Shown piece by piece: positions 9,594 to 21,900 of a stretch of 64,000 nucleotides of DNA; positions within the stretch are counted from its first letter, which is position 1; the number at the start of each line of letters is the position of its first letter. The stretch lies in contig CM055107.1 of the NCBI GenBank assembly GCA_029204225.1, positions 3,030,706 through 3,094,705 of the forward strand, written 5' to 3'. The translations under genes and the position numbers were made by a program. The stretch is from Diphasiastrum complanatum. Its lineage: Eukaryota; Streptophyta; Lycopodiopsida; Lycopodiales; Lycopodiaceae. Below the pieces are notes generated by a model. That model searched no databases and was not told the DNA's origin. It saw only the letters and a program-made list of their open reading frames with translations.

Positions 9594-12500
9594 ATGGCTT
9601 CCAATGGTGGGATCATGCTAGAGTCTAGTGAAAGGTTGAGTTCATCAAACTACTCTACTTGGAAAGTGAGGATGGAGTCCTTACTTGAGTTGAATGAACT
9701 CATGGACATAGTTGCAGAAATTGAAGAGAGACCTCTCACACTTCAAGAGCAACAAAGGTTTGATAAGAAGGCCAAAAGGGCTCTTCATATCATTAAAATG
9801 AATGTTACAAATGAACTTCTCAAGGAAGTTGGAAAGTGTCAAAGTGCAAGTGAGGCATGGAATGCCTTAAAGAAGCTCTTTGAATCAAAGTCCACATCTA
9901 GGGTATTGACCCTAAGGAGACAAATATTTTCTAGTAGGCAAAGAGAGGGTGAAAGTGCTCATGCATTTATCTTGAGAGTTAAGTCCCTAAGTGATGATTT
10001 AGCATGCATTGATGAGAACATAAAAGATGGTGAAATAGTCCAAGTTATGTTGAATGGTTTGCTAAATGAACATGCTAACCTTGTGCAAAGTTTTGCCATT
10101 CAAAGAGTCTTGCCAAGTGTGGTTGACTTGCAAGAAATCTTATTGGCTGAAGAACATAGGTTGCAATCAAAGCTTGATGGTGCATCCTTGCAAGGTGGAG
10201 GTGAAGAGGCCTTCTTCACAAAAGGCAAATTCAAGGGCAAAGGTAAAGGCAAAGGGAAATGGTCCAAAGGTGGTAACTTTGATCATGATGATCACTCTTC
10301 CTCTTCCTCTTCTACTAAGAACAATAAGTCAAAGTTCAAGTGCTTTTATTGTGGGATAAAAGGTCATTTTGCAAATGAATGTTATAAGAAGAAAAGAGAG
10401 CAAGGAGAGAGGCAAGGAAATCTTACAATAGATGAGGAAGAACATAACACATGTGAATCACTTGTTATGACTTCAAGTTTGTTAGCCAACATAGATGATA
10501 ATGATCCTTGGTGGATTGATAGTGGAGCCTCATCTCACATGACAAGACATAAGGAATACTTTACATCCTTATTGTCTTATGAGGGAGAAGGTAACATCAT
10601 CTACACTGCAAATGATGGTCAATGTGACATCAAAGGCATAGGCACTATTCCTATTTCCCTTTCAACAAATAGGAAAGCAAATCTTGAAAATGTTTTGTAC
10701 ATTCCTTCAATCACTAAGAATTTGCTTAGTGTAAGTCAAATGATTGACAAAGGACTTGATGTGGAGTTCATTGGAGATGCATGTTTGATAAGTAAATGTG
10801 GATCCTTGATTGCTCAAGGTAGGAGGCATGGTAAACTTTTCAAGCTTGATGCATGTGTGATCTCTAATCATGAAGGATGTATGGCTAGGGAGCAATTGAC
10901 AAACCAAGAAGTTTGGCACAAGAGGTTGGGCCATCCCAACTTCAAATCTTTGGAGGTAATGGCAAAGAAAGAGCTTGTTCTTGGTCTCCCTAAAAGTCTT
11001 GTTGCAAACAATAGTGTTTGTGAACATTGTGCCTTGTCCAAATCTCATAGACTTGCTTATTCTAGATCTACTTCTAGATCTAAAGAAGCTTTTCAACTTG
11101 TGCATTCTGATATTCATTCTTCTAGTACAACAAGCAATGGTGGGGCAAAGATGTATGCAACTTTCATTGATGACTTTAGTAGGTATACTTGGATCTATCT
11201 TCTTAAAAGTAAGGATGAAGTGTTTGCTGCATTTGTCAAGTTCAAGAATGAAATGGAAAACCAATTCAATACAAAGATCAAATGCTTAAGATCTGATAAT
11301 GGAGGGGAATACACCTCAAATAGGTTCAAAGACTTTTGTATAGCACATGGGATTAAGAGGGAGATGTCTAGTCCTAGGACTCCACAACAGAATGGAGTGG
11401 CCGAGAGGAAGAATAGAACCCTTTGTGAATGTGCCAAGGCAATGAGACTACATGCTAATCTTGCTAAGTCTTTTTGGGGGGAAGCTTTAGCATGTGCTAA
11501 CTATCTATGTAATAGATGGACAAGTGCTTCCTTGGATGGTAAAACTCCTCATGAGGTTCTTTATGGTAGAAGGCCGAGTGTCAAGCATTGTAGGATCTTT
11601 GGATGTACATGTTTTGTCAATATCACACTTGATGATAGAACTAAAGAAGATCCTTCATCAAAGAAGGGTGTGTTTGTTGGCTATAGTGAAGTAAGCAAGG
11701 CTTACAAAGTGTACATTCCTTCTACAAAGAAAGTTGTCATAAGTAGGGATGTCATCTTTCATGAAGAGAATGTTTCCAATGTTGTTGATGTTGATGTTGA
11801 TGTGCCTACTAATCATCATGATGTGCAAGATGTCTTGGATGAAGATGGAGATGCCACTCCAAAGCAAACTTCAAGGAAGACTCAAAGGCAAAGGGCTAAG
11901 CCATCAAGGCTAACCTATGATGAAAAAGGAAAGCAAGTGGTGGACAACTCTAACTTTGCTTTTCTTACCTCTTTTGATGAACCAACTTGTGTAGGTGAAG
12001 CAATTCAAAAGAAGGAATGGATCCAAGCCATGGATCATGAGCATCAAGCACTCATCAAAAGCAACACATGGAGGTTGGTAAAGCTTCCAAAGGACAAGAA
12101 GGCAATTGGTTGTAAGTGGATCTTCAAGATCAAGACAAATCAAGATGGATCAATCAACAAGTACAAGGCAAGGTTGGTGGCAAAGGGGTATGCTCAAGAA
12201 TATGGTATTGACTATGATGAGACCTTTGCACCCGTGGCAAAGATGGTAACTATTCGAATCCTAATCTCTCTTGCAACTCTTTATGATTGGGATATGTGGC
12301 AAATGGATGTTACTAATGCCTTCTTGAATGGTGATCTTGAAGAAGATATTTACATGGAGCAACCCGAGGGCTATGTTTCACATGATGAGCCTAATCATGT
12401 GTGCTATCTCCAAAAGAGTTTGTATGGGCTAAAGCAAGCACCAAGGAGTTGGTATGCTAAGCTCAATTCCTTCTTACTTTCTCAAAACTTTGTTATGAGT

Positions 12501-13547
12501 GAGTATGATCATTCTCTCTACTTTAGATTGAATGAAAATGATATCACTTTACTTTTGATCTATGTTGATGACATTATCTTAAGTGGTGGTAACAATCTAG
12601 ATATAGATGAAATCAAGATGGCACTCAAAAGAGAGTTTGAAATTCAAGATCTTGGTAAACTTCATTATATCTTAGGAATAGAGATTATTAGAACTTCTAA
12701 ATCTACATTCATATGTCAAGAAAAGTATGTTAACTCTATTCTAAAAAGGTTTCATATGGAAGATTGTAAAGTTGTTTCTACTCCTATGGAATCAAATGTA
12801 AAGCTAACTACAAGAAGTAATGAAAGATCCTTCAAGGACATTACTCTCTATAGAAAGCTAATAGGATCTCTTATATGGTTAACCATCACAAGACCTGATC
12901 TAAGCTTTGTGGTTGGTAAACTAAGTCAATTTATGCAAGATCCTAGTGAGGCTCATTGGAAGCTAGGAAAGAGAGTACTTAGATACATCTCGGGATCTAG
13001 AGATTTTGGCATCTTGTATGGAGGTACTACACCTAACCTTTGTGGATTTTCAGATTCAGATTTTGCAGGTGATCAAATGGATAGGAAGTCAACAAGTGCC
13101 TTTGCAATCTATCTTGGAGATGGAGTGGTCTCATGGCTATCAAAGAAGCAACCAATTATCTCTCTATCTTCCACCGAAGCCGAGTACAAGGCATTAACAA
13201 CATGCACCAAGGAGATTCTTTGGATCAAGAGGATGTTATTGGATCTTCACTTGCTGGAACCAGAGAAGACTCCAATCATACTTTGTGATAACCTTTCAGC
13301 CCAAAGCTTGGCAAGCAATCCTGTTTTTCATGCAAGGAGCAAGCACATTGAGATTGCTCACCATTTTGTGAGAGATCAAGTCATTGCCAAAGAGGTGGAG
13401 CTTCAACATGTCTCTTCAAAGGAGTGTGTGGCTGATATCTTCACCAAACCATTGGGAAAGGACCTATATTTAATGCATAGATCTAATCTTGGAATGTGCT
13501 CAAAGACTATGTTGAAACTAGCATCCAATGTTGAAGAGGGAGTGTGA
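9594..13547 (+). CDS. copia gag-pol polyprotein
   Basis: An intact 1317-residue polyprotein. Order: UBN2-type gag (SNYSTWKVRMESLLE near residue 20), CCHC knuckle CFYCGIKGHFANEC (~250), protease WWIDSGASSHMT (~306), GAG-pre-integrase HKRLGHP, and integrase with D506, D568 and E604 (35 residues between the last two). Reverse transcriptase follows, with YVDDI at ~990, then RNase H with SDSDFAGD (~1154) and LSSTEAEY. The order PR-INT-RT-RH is diagnostic of Ty1-copia. The TGA stop (13545-13547) lies in the first bases of the 3' LTR, so the element has no spare coding-end sequence. No frameshift is needed between gag and pol. Confidence 0.97.
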   Translation: MASNGGIMLESSERLSSSNYSTWKVRMESLLELNELMDIVAEIEERPLTLQEQQRFDKKAKRALHIIKMNVTNELLKEVGKCQSASEAWNALKKLFESKSTSRVLTLRRQIFSSRQREGESAHAFILRVKSLSDDLACIDENIKDGEIVQVMLNGLLNEHANLVQSFAIQRVLPSVVDLQEILLAEEHRLQSKLDGASLQGGGEEAFFTKGKFKGKGKGKGKWSKGGNFDHDDHSSSSSSTKNNKSKFKCFYCGIKGHFANECYKKKREQGERQGNLTIDEEEHNTCESLVMTSSLLANIDDNDPWWIDSGASSHMTRHKEYFTSLLSYEGEGNIIYTANDGQCDIKGIGTIPISLSTNRKANLENVLYIPSITKNLLSVSQMIDKGLDVEFIGDACLISKCGSLIAQGRRHGKLFKLDACVISNHEGCMAREQLTNQEVWHKRLGHPNFKSLEVMAKKELVLGLPKSLVANNSVCEHCALSKSHRLAYSRSTSRSKEAFQLVHSDIHSSSTTSNGGAKMYATFIDDFSRYTWIYLLKSKDEVFAAFVKFKNEMENQFNTKIKCLRSDNGGEYTSNRFKDFCIAHGIKREMSSPRTPQQNGVAERKNRTLCECAKAMRLHANLAKSFWGEALACANYLCNRWTSASLDGKTPHEVLYGRRPSVKHCRIFGCTCFVNITLDDRTKEDPSSKKGVFVGYSEVSKAYKVYIPSTKKVVISRDVIFHEENVSNVVDVDVDVPTNHHDVQDVLDEDGDATPKQTSRKTQRQRAKPSRLTYDEKGKQVVDNSNFAFLTSFDEPTCVGEAIQKKEWIQAMDHEHQALIKSNTWRLVKLPKDKKAIGCKWIFKIKTNQDGSINKYKARLVAKGYAQEYGIDYDETFAPVAKMVTIRILISLATLYDWDMWQMDVTNAFLNGDLEEDIYMEQPEGYVSHDEPNHVCYLQKSLYGLKQAPRSWYAKLNSFLLSQNFVMSEYDHSLYFRLNENDITLLLIYVDDIILSGGNNLDIDEIKMALKREFEIQDLGKLHYILGIEIIRTSKSTFICQEKYVNSILKRFHMEDCKVVSTPMESNVKLTTRSNERSFKDITLYRKLIGSLIWLTITRPDLSFVVGKLSQFMQDPSEAHWKLGKRVLRYISGSRDFGILYGGTTPNLCGFSDSDFAGDQMDRKSTSAFAIYLGDGVVSWLSKKQPIISLSSTEAEYKALTTCTKEILWIKRMLLDLHLLEPEKTPIILCDNLSAQSLASNPVFHARSKHIEIAHHFVRDQVIAKEVELQHVSSKECVADIFTKPLGKDLYLMHRSNLGMCSKTMLKLASNVEEGV

Positions 13548-14197
13548 AAATTGTCAACATTTCCTAGCTAGTTTGAGGCCTAAATTGGCTAAAATTGTAA
13601 ATAGTTTTGGTTCTGGAGTTTTGCACGTGTGAACCAGGCCACAATGTTTTTATTTACTGTATTTTTTCAGTATGATGAAGTGTCAAACTTCATACCCTTC
13701 AAAATGAGACCATTTTGATGTATTTTGGTCATATAAGCCATTTTTAGCTATTTTTCCTATATAGGGAATATCTAGGGTCAAGTACCTTCTAGAGAGAGGA
13801 GAGAGAGTCATCTTCCTCATCCATAAATAGTAGGGAAGTCGTGGAGAACAGGTTGGAGAAACCTTTTGTATGCTTCATTGAGATCAATAGATCATTGTCA
13901 TTGTTTCTTCCTCCATTGAGAGCATTGTTGTGTGTATTGTCTTCAAGCTATTGTGTATGATCTTAGGTGCTTTCCAAAAGTGGTAGGCTGATGTATTATG
14001 GACTGTATAATGCTATTTTGGGCCGCACTTGATGTTTATGGAAGTTTCCATTTGTGATAAATGCCTTTTGATCAAGTTCTTTGCATTCTAGGTAGCATAG
14101 AATGTGTTGCCAATTCCTAGCTTATGTAGTTTGGAGTGCAAGCATTCAAGCCAATGATCTTGGAGTTTAGATCCACTTAGGATCTGTATTTTTCACA
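13543..14197 (+). repeat. copia 3' LTR
   Basis: Same length as the 5' LTR and nearly identical. It supplies the stop codon of the gag-pol frame. Confidence 0.95.
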
Positions 14198-14202
14198 ATT
14201 CA

Positions 14203-17200
14203 AGCATGTAGTGTCGAGTTATTTATTTATGCCTCAATATTCTAATTAAGGCTAGATTTTGATTAATAAATTGAGAGGGCCAATGGTACTCCAATATGAA
14301 CATCTAGAATAGCACATGATGTGTGACAATTATTTGCATGATGAGTGGTGTTAGTATTAACTAGAATTAGATTTGACTTGCAACATAGTTGCATAGGCAC
14401 ATGCACATAAAATCCTATGGCATATATAACCATGGAGCTTGCCATCCTCATTCTCGACTTTCAACTTTTGGTGACCTGCTTTCTGCTCCTCATTCACATA
14501 TCGTGGCTCAAAGGTGGAAGCTTTTGTGTATTGACCTTGAGTCTCTACTTCATTGGGTGGTTTAGTTCCACAATGTCCTTTTGAGTATCCTTGTAAGCAT
14601 ATTTTTTAGGAGGACATCATAGTGGTATTAAAGCAAGGCTTGCGGTTGGATCAAAAGGTGGAGTTGGAGTTCTTAATTCTAGCTAATGATAGGAAATCAT
14701 TGCTTTTTGGATACAGTTCTAAATTGGTTTCTTGATTTTTAAACCACTTTAAGGATTATTAACTCGGATCTTAGCTTTGTCTAAAGTTGTATAAGAGTGC
14801 TAACAAGAAATTTCATGGTTTTTCATGATATTGTGATAGTATCTTTGTGATTATTAGATTTACACTTGATTGACACAACATACTAATCATTTTTTGTATG
14901 CACAACTTTGTCTATGATTGCTTGACAATGCTTATACGTTTGCATGCCAGTATCACCATAACTAGCATCAATGTTTATAGTCAAAATTAATTGAAAATTG
15001 TGAATTTTTGCTATGAAGTGATGTCAGGAATTAGTTTTTGGACAATCAGAGAGTGAATTGCTTGAGTAAGGCTTTCTTGGGACTAGAAGTGATTGTAAGA
15101 GATTTTACATAGCATGAGAGAGAAAATTGATGATTTTGGATGAAAAGTCATAGTTTTTGCTCAAATTTTCATGACTCTAAGTGCATGATAGCATACTGGA
15201 ATTTTAAAGCTTGTAGCTTGCATTTGTGGAATGGTTAGAATGACTGAACTCATCTATGCATGTCAATACGGTGTTGTAGGTAGCAAATTGAGCTAGAAAT
15301 TGTCAAAGAATCAAAATTTTGCTAAGTTTTAGGGATGGATTGTCCATGCAAGAGTCACATCCTCGTAATATGAGGATCCTTGGACAATTAGAGAGTCATT
15401 TGAGCTTGTTACAGCCTTTTGTCATAGCCAACATATGAACTATAGCCTTTTGTCATAGACAATATATGAACTGTAGTGTTTGCAATAACCTTATAATTTG
15501 AAGTGTTGTCACTGTAGCTCTATGGAATCAAATCAAAGTCATGGTCTTTAGACACATATTCTTGTTGTACATGTTTTATTTCTATCATTGAACCTTTGGT
15601 CCAAAACCTTCATAATGCTTTGGTCAAACTTTTTTTTTCATTTGAAACATTAACAACAATGTCCTTAAATGGGAGGTTTATATAGCTCTTACCATGTACG
15701 TGAGCTTGGGCATCCATGTTACTAGCGTAAAAAATTGACTACCTCTTTCCATAAGCTTGCCAACCTACCATTGGGTCACCCTAGAAAAGCCATCTTCCCC
15801 ATTTATATTCTTCCTTTGCCTCTTGCCATAGAGACAACTCCTCAGAAAACCTTCTCAGTATAATCCATGACTTTGGGCCTTTTAGATTTAGAACATTGAC
15901 GTGTTTTGCTCAACTTCTTCTCAAAGCTTGGTCTGCTAGTAAGTATATAGGACGAACAACTTACCCATTTATACCTACTAGCAAAGGAGTTCAGTTTTCC
16001 AAAGAGACAAAATTTCTCTCTCGATCCTAACTGAATTGATCTGTCCTTGATTCAAAAATGTTTACTTACTTCAATATTGAACAATCTCACTCAAACTCCA
16101 AGTCCACTTGAAAAAGAAATTTAAAGTGGTAGCCAAAACCCTCAGGCCCAACACATGTTTTAACCTACCATGTTATATCCCACTCCCTTGCCCCAAGACC
16201 AAATGGAGTTTCCATTACTCATTTGTTTATTCAACTATAAATTTTCTTATTGGCTCCGCTTTGGAAATCCATTGAATTCAAGGCTTTCTCCTTGGGGATA
16301 AAGTCTTATCAAGTGATAATGCCACAAACCATTGTGATGACTTTATCTCATGGTTGTTCTACAAAGTGTAGGCAATGTGGAACATGGAAAACAAACCAAG
16401 AGAGAGCTCTAACATATATGTTCCACTATGTGCAAGATACGCTAGCTTTGTTAGGATGGTTTCAAACTACATTGCATGGCAAGTCCCCAATTCAAAATGA
16501 AGTTCTCCAATTGGTCCACGAAGAAAAAATGGGTCTGCCCCCCCTTTTAGACTTATGTTAAGTTTTCACGTTGTGTCAGATGAGGTGGCATGGGACCCTT
16601 GTCACGTAGGAGCAACTCAAGCCCAATTTTTTAGACATTGCATGGCATGTTGAGTTGAAAGGGCAACTTAAGAAGAATGGACCAATGGTATGACAGGGAT
16701 TCAAGATATATGTGAATTGGCCTCCTAATTCCACCCAACCGAAAGACTTGAAATGTTGTGTTCACATATCTTTTGAAGTGCTTTAATATTGTAGTCAAGT
16801 AGAGTGCCCATGCATTGTGTATGAATTGCTTTTTTTTCTTTGTACTTTTTTGGGGCAATATACTCCACGAGTTTATTGTTCTTTGAGCCAAGACATTACA
16901 CACCATAAAGTTCATGAACCCCATAGGTGTTTAAGAACTATCCATTAGATTTTACGTTGGCTCATTGTGAGCTAGTAAAAGGTCATGGAACTACTTAGTA
17001 TCTTGAAGAGCATCAAAATCTACAAAGGTCGCTATGCCCAAGGAAATTAGGAGTTGACTCCTAGTTCATTGGAATGCATGAATATAACTTTCCTCATTAT
17101 GAGTTCACTTTTTATTCGATAGAACACGAGAAGGAAGCGTAGCCCATAGAATGAAGGGCAAATAACAAAATCTAAAATTGCTGCCCTCACATAATATTTT

Positions 17201-17780
17201 CTGGCATATAATGAATTCTAGAGTCTCTAAACATATTTTCACAAGAACATAATTTTTTAAACGGTTGCAACGAAATTTGAGAATGGAGAATACAACCCCC
17301 GAAGATGCATAAGCTGAAAAATTTTGAGACACAAAAAGGTGTTCTCGGTCACCATCATTTATGCTTGGAAAAGGGTTTTTTTAGTTAGCTTTATTCCAAG
17401 TTGAGCCGATGCTTAATTACCAAGTGCAAAAGTCACTTAATAGACCATTCTTCCCTACCTACAAATAAAGAATATCACTACAAAAATTGGTGGGTATGTT
17501 CTAATTTTTGATTCTAATAAAGTCCTCATATAATGTGTAAGAAAATAAAATAACATTAAAAAAACAGGCCCTATCTCCATTTTTACTTGGGTGAGTTTCT
17601 TTGTAGCTATTTTAAGAGGTTGTGATTTGGGAAAGGGGTTTCCGGCCCTACACCTAAGCTGCGACTTTGATCCTGAGCTTTATATTTGGCGGCTTGGCTG
17701 AATATAGCGGAGATAATGAATCACGATCTCTGCCTTTGCGACGAATCATCGATCGCCTTATATTCCTGGTGATTGGAATT
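14203..17780. other. AT-rich intergenic stretch without recognised genes
   Basis: No coding region on either strand shows a recognisable domain. A decayed PBS-like TGGTATTAAAGCAAGG near 14633 hints at an old LTR element. A 28-30 bp direct repeat (GCCTTTTGTCATAG...TATATGAACT) lies at about 15414-15472. Short open frames such as 16250-16561 look random. Confidence 0.6.
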
Positions 17781-17786
17781 TGGCGC

Positions 17787-17793
17787 TATATAT
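17787..17793 (+). promoter_or_regulatory. candidate TATA box of the VAN3-binding-protein-like gene
   Basis: TATATAT sits in GGCGCTATATATCC and is followed by a pyrimidine-rich stretch (CCTTCCTCGTTCCTCCTC), a common plant core-promoter layout. It lies 1.1 kb before the start codon. That would require a long 5' UTR or a 5' UTR intron; a possible donor CTGCAG/GTATTC occurs at about 18345-18352. Weak evidence. Confidence 0.3.
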
Positions 17794-18732
17794 CCTTCCT
17801 CGTTCCTCCTCTATGCAATGTCTCCTCGCCGTTGGATGTTTGAAATAGTTCCGGATTTTGCCACGTGGTCGACATCCAATTGTGGCGATGCCGTCGTAGT
17901 GGCTGCTTCTTCGGAGCACAGATCTGATCTCGCCGACTTCATAATTTTTGGTGAGATCTGGTTTGGTGTAGTGGATCGTAACGTGGATTGCTGATTTTTG
18001 GCAGATCGCTTGCGAAGGAGCTTTTCAGCTTTTTGCAAGTGCAGATCACGTGAAGAAGATTCACTTGAGATAATTTTTCGTCTTCTCTTGTATTAAGAAG
18101 CTTTACTTGATGAGCTCAGCTGACTGACGATTGGAAGATTTCTGGGGAATGGAATTGATGGAAGCAGAAGTCCGCATGGAAGCTGGAGATTCTTGTTCGC
18201 TTTGATGAATAAAAGTGGATGTAGTGATGCTTAAGATTTTGCATCTTTGATCGTGGCAACTCTGCGTCCAAAGCTTGCAAAAAGCCGATAAAGTAGTGCA
18301 GGCCAATGGTTGAGATTGGATTTTTATCGAATTAGTTTCAAAGCCTGCAGGTATTCTGGCTCTGCCAAATCGAGTGGTAATTTCACTCTCAAGTTTCAAT
18401 GTTTGACTCTTTTATTTTCTTGTGTGTACGTTTTATTCTAGTGTTTTAAGGCTTTCATTGAAGCGCAAGAGGTTTTATATAAGCTGAGCGTGAAACTTGC
18501 ATACGAGCATTGTTTGTATCATATTAATATTATTTCTGGCAAGTTGTTTTTCGCGTTTTGGGATCGAAAGCCTGAGAGAGAACGAGATTCAAAAGAGAAT
18601 GCTTTTTTCAGACGTAGTGAGCACTGATCAGATAGTGAGACTGAAATTTGAATCAGCAAAGATACTATCAAGTTCTTTACAATTTTATACTGCTTCCTAT
18701 GCAGTTCATGTTAGTATGTACCTGAGCATTGA

Positions 18733-18918
18733 ATGCAAATGGCTCGTGCCTCTTACTCTACAATAGTACGTGTGTTCGATTGGAAGATGAGCTTCTCTTA
18801 TTTGTCAATCCGCAGCAAAATGTTAGATGCCTCCAGAACGCAGCATGTGGCAGAGTCCTTTTGCTGCAGTGGCAATGACTCTACGTCTGTACCTCTTTTG
18901 GCCGATTCTCGGGAATGA
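18733..18918 (+). promoter_or_regulatory. candidate uORF overlapping the main start codon (ATGA)
   Basis: A 61-codon frame upstream of the main CDS ends with TGA at 18916-18918, overlapping the main ATG (18915-18917) as ATGA. In a mature transcript containing it, such an arrangement would limit initiation at the main start to leaky scanning or reinitiation. Whether the region is exonic is unknown. Confidence 0.35.
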
Positions 18919-21900
18919 AGGCTCCAAACGGGAGGATGAAGAGTAGGCACAGCACTCTCGTCTCTTTCAATTTCAAAACTCAGGACACTTCTATTCCAGG
19001 ATCCAGCACTCACGACAAGAATGCCTTCTTACAGCAACTGGAAGATATTGAAGAGGATAACCCCATGGACTTGCCTTCGCCGCCATCGTATCCGCCTCCT
19101 GATACTCCTCAAGAACCAATGGACTTCCTTTCCAGGACATGGAGCGTATCAGCAATCGATGTAGCCAGAGCGTTGGCTCCTTATCATGAAACAAATACTC
19201 AGAAAATATTGAAGTCTACAGTAGTAAGCAATGAGGGGTTCAAACTTGAGACAACTCCCTTCACGTTTCCGTCGGCCATGACCTCTAAAATGGTGATGGA
19301 TCGGATTTTTTCACCTAGGGTAAGCTTTTGATTTTTCTGATTTCCGTGTAGCTTATTGAGCACATTCAGTTAAGCTGATTTTGGTACCAAAATTACTGCA
19401 TCAGGAACTTCAATCCGTCTAAGAGTTTCCTCGCCGTTTAATTACGTCTACATAAAGTATTGGCAGGAACACAGTCTTTTGACACAATACCACGCTACCT
19501 GTGTCACAGGAAGTCTGCCAGGCAAATCCAAGGAGGAATTGCCACAGTCATGGACCTTTGCTATGCCATTACAGTGGCCCTTTAACTTCTAGCCCTCCTC
19601 CTTCTCCGAGACGAGACGATGAGCCGCAGGTATCAGTAAATTTTTTTGCTACGTGTTTCAGTTCTACTTTGCATGACAGTCCTAGAAGCTTAGGCGCACA
19701 GCAAAACCATTAGCGTCACACTTACTTGCAAATCATAAGAGAGGTCGCTGATGAAGGTTGTCCGCGGGAAATTTTTCATCTCTTTTGATTTTGCATCGAT
19801 ATTGACGGCGTAACGTGAAAAAGGCAAAATACAATGCGTTTGTATGAAAGTCCACTGACTTGCTTCATCGCGTGTCGATTGGTTCCGTTTGTTCCATCTA
19901 GTATATGCCCGCAGCACAGAAATTTGAGTATCGATCGTATCTACAAGTCTGCTTGCAGACGTTTAACGGGATTCCATCACCCTTGCTTTCAAGCGGTAGA
20001 GACAAATTTTCTGTGAAAATAATCCACATGTCTAGAGATACTTAGGCCATACGATATTCAAGGGTTGTTAAATTTAATGCCTTTACAAAACCAGCAGTTC
20101 TTTTGAGATATTTTATGAACATATAAAGATATAATGCCTCTAAGCTACTCCTTTTTACTAACGTTGCCAGACTAGTTTCGGGTAATATCGTCTCAGCTTT
20201 GATTTTCATGTACTTCAGTTCCCCTTTCTTACCCTTGCACCCAGAGTGACGCATTCATCTGCAGGAAGCAGAGCAATCTCACGACGTTTGTTCTAAAAGA
20301 TCTTTCCTTTGACGATAATGCTAAATTTCGTTTGTTGACGGCAACCTTGAAATACATAGCAAGTTAAGGCATTAAGGCAGTATATTCCGAGCCTATCTTC
20401 GTTGTCTGGAAATACAGGCAAGCACCAAGATTTGAAGGAGTCCCCAGCTGCCGTACCATACTTTCAGCTTTTTCCTCACCGATAACATAATGCGGCTAAA
20501 TGGAGATACCATGTGCACCCAATAAAGAGGGCTTCCTGGAATATACTGCCCATTGGGAAACGAGAAGCATGAAGGAATGCATTGAGGCTAGAAATGGCAA
20601 GATCAGGAAGATAAGTTTGTTTTCTTTGGAAATAATTTCGATGTATTACGTGAAGAGAGGAAAAAATAGTGCGGAAAACAAACGAAGGGAGATAGGAGAA
20701 GGTTGAGTGAAGCCAGACCATTATGTTCGTATTCTGTTAAGTGTTCTCTGGGCCTTTTGACGACGTTCTCTCAAAATGGGGAAATGTGTTTTCCTAGAAT
20801 AATTATCAGAAGTATTTGTGGATCTTGGGAGAAATCGGGTTTGGTGCCACTAAATAGGAAAACCATCGTTCTGCCACTGCCCGAAATTTTTAGAGACGCT
20901 TCAATTATGCTCTTTAAAGTAGTGAAGGAATTTCAGGAGCTTGACCGTACGAGCAAATGGCAGTAAAGTCTGTATGGAAGGCCGAGATCCCATTACTTTG
21001 GTTGATTTCTCTTATCATCGAACATTAAGTGTTCAAGGAAATTTAAAGCGAGTTCATCTTTCGTAAATGTATTTACCCAACCTGTAGCCGTACGCCAAAC
21101 ACTTTCTGAAAACAATCAAAATTAACCTTAATATATCCTTGCAGCTTCTAAACTGCCACTGGACATGAGATTATGGTGGATCAAATGCCATTCCGCTTTC
21201 TTCTTAAGAGTAGTAATACGCTCATAGATTTCGTGTCATTTGTTCCTTCCTTTATATTCGTTAAACAAACTTGGTCTGGCTGCGTTGGAGACTATACTAG
21301 TCTAGTATGCTTCAAAGATACCTTTGGTTTGTGTTGACAACCTAACAAGGTTGAAAGAAAACATCAGTGGATTTACTGGTTTCAATCTTTCAAGGGATTA
21401 ATTCCTCCTTGAACCTACAAATATATAATGTGAAGTTACTCATGCCCGGGAAACACTGAGAGCACCCTTTCGCCGATATCCAGTATCTGTTTCTTGGTAA
21501 TGCACTGTAACACCAGACCTTCTTGTTCATTGCAGGCTGGTTACTCGTCAGCACAGGTTTGGCTTACAATGTATTTGAACTTTGGAACCCCTTGGCCAAA
21601 TGAGTATTTTCCCAGAGAACCGACAAGAAATCTACTGTGACTCAAGTCCTCATTGGTCCGAGAACATCTGCATCATAGATTCCAATAAAGGATGTATATT
21701 GTCCATTATTTGACCTTATTTTGACATTACATGAATACAGCAGTAGGAAGAGGTGATACATATATGTGTATACTATAGAAATGAGACGATGTGGATTGAC
21801 CTACACTGATGCTCCCTTGAAATAGCTCTGAACACTTAGTAAATCAAATAATTTTTGTAAACTGCATTTTACTAGTTACTAATGAAATTAACAAGAAAAT

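Larger units (their letters stand above)
7767..14197 (+). mobile_element. complete, young Ty1-copia retrotransposon
   Basis: Two 655-bp LTRs (7767-8421 and 13543-14197) begin TGTGAAAATTG and end TTTTTCACA. I see only two substitutions between them (near 8010 and 8405 in the left copy). The element is bounded by the 5-bp target duplication ATTCA (7762-7766 and 14198-14202). The PBS TGGTATCAGAGC (8422-8433) abuts the left LTR, and a purine tract GAAGAGGGAG (13533-13542) abuts the right one. It has a single uninterrupted gag-pol frame. All parts for autonomous movement appear present. Confidence 0.96.

Noticed and set aside
10707-11264. 185-codon open frame on the minus strand
   Set aside because: It lies antisense to the copia gag-pre-integrase/integrase region and shows no domain.
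17773-17994. 73-codon frame MEFGAIYPSSFLL as a gene
   Set aside because: It covers the candidate TATA box and 5' leader of the host gene and has no recognisable domain.
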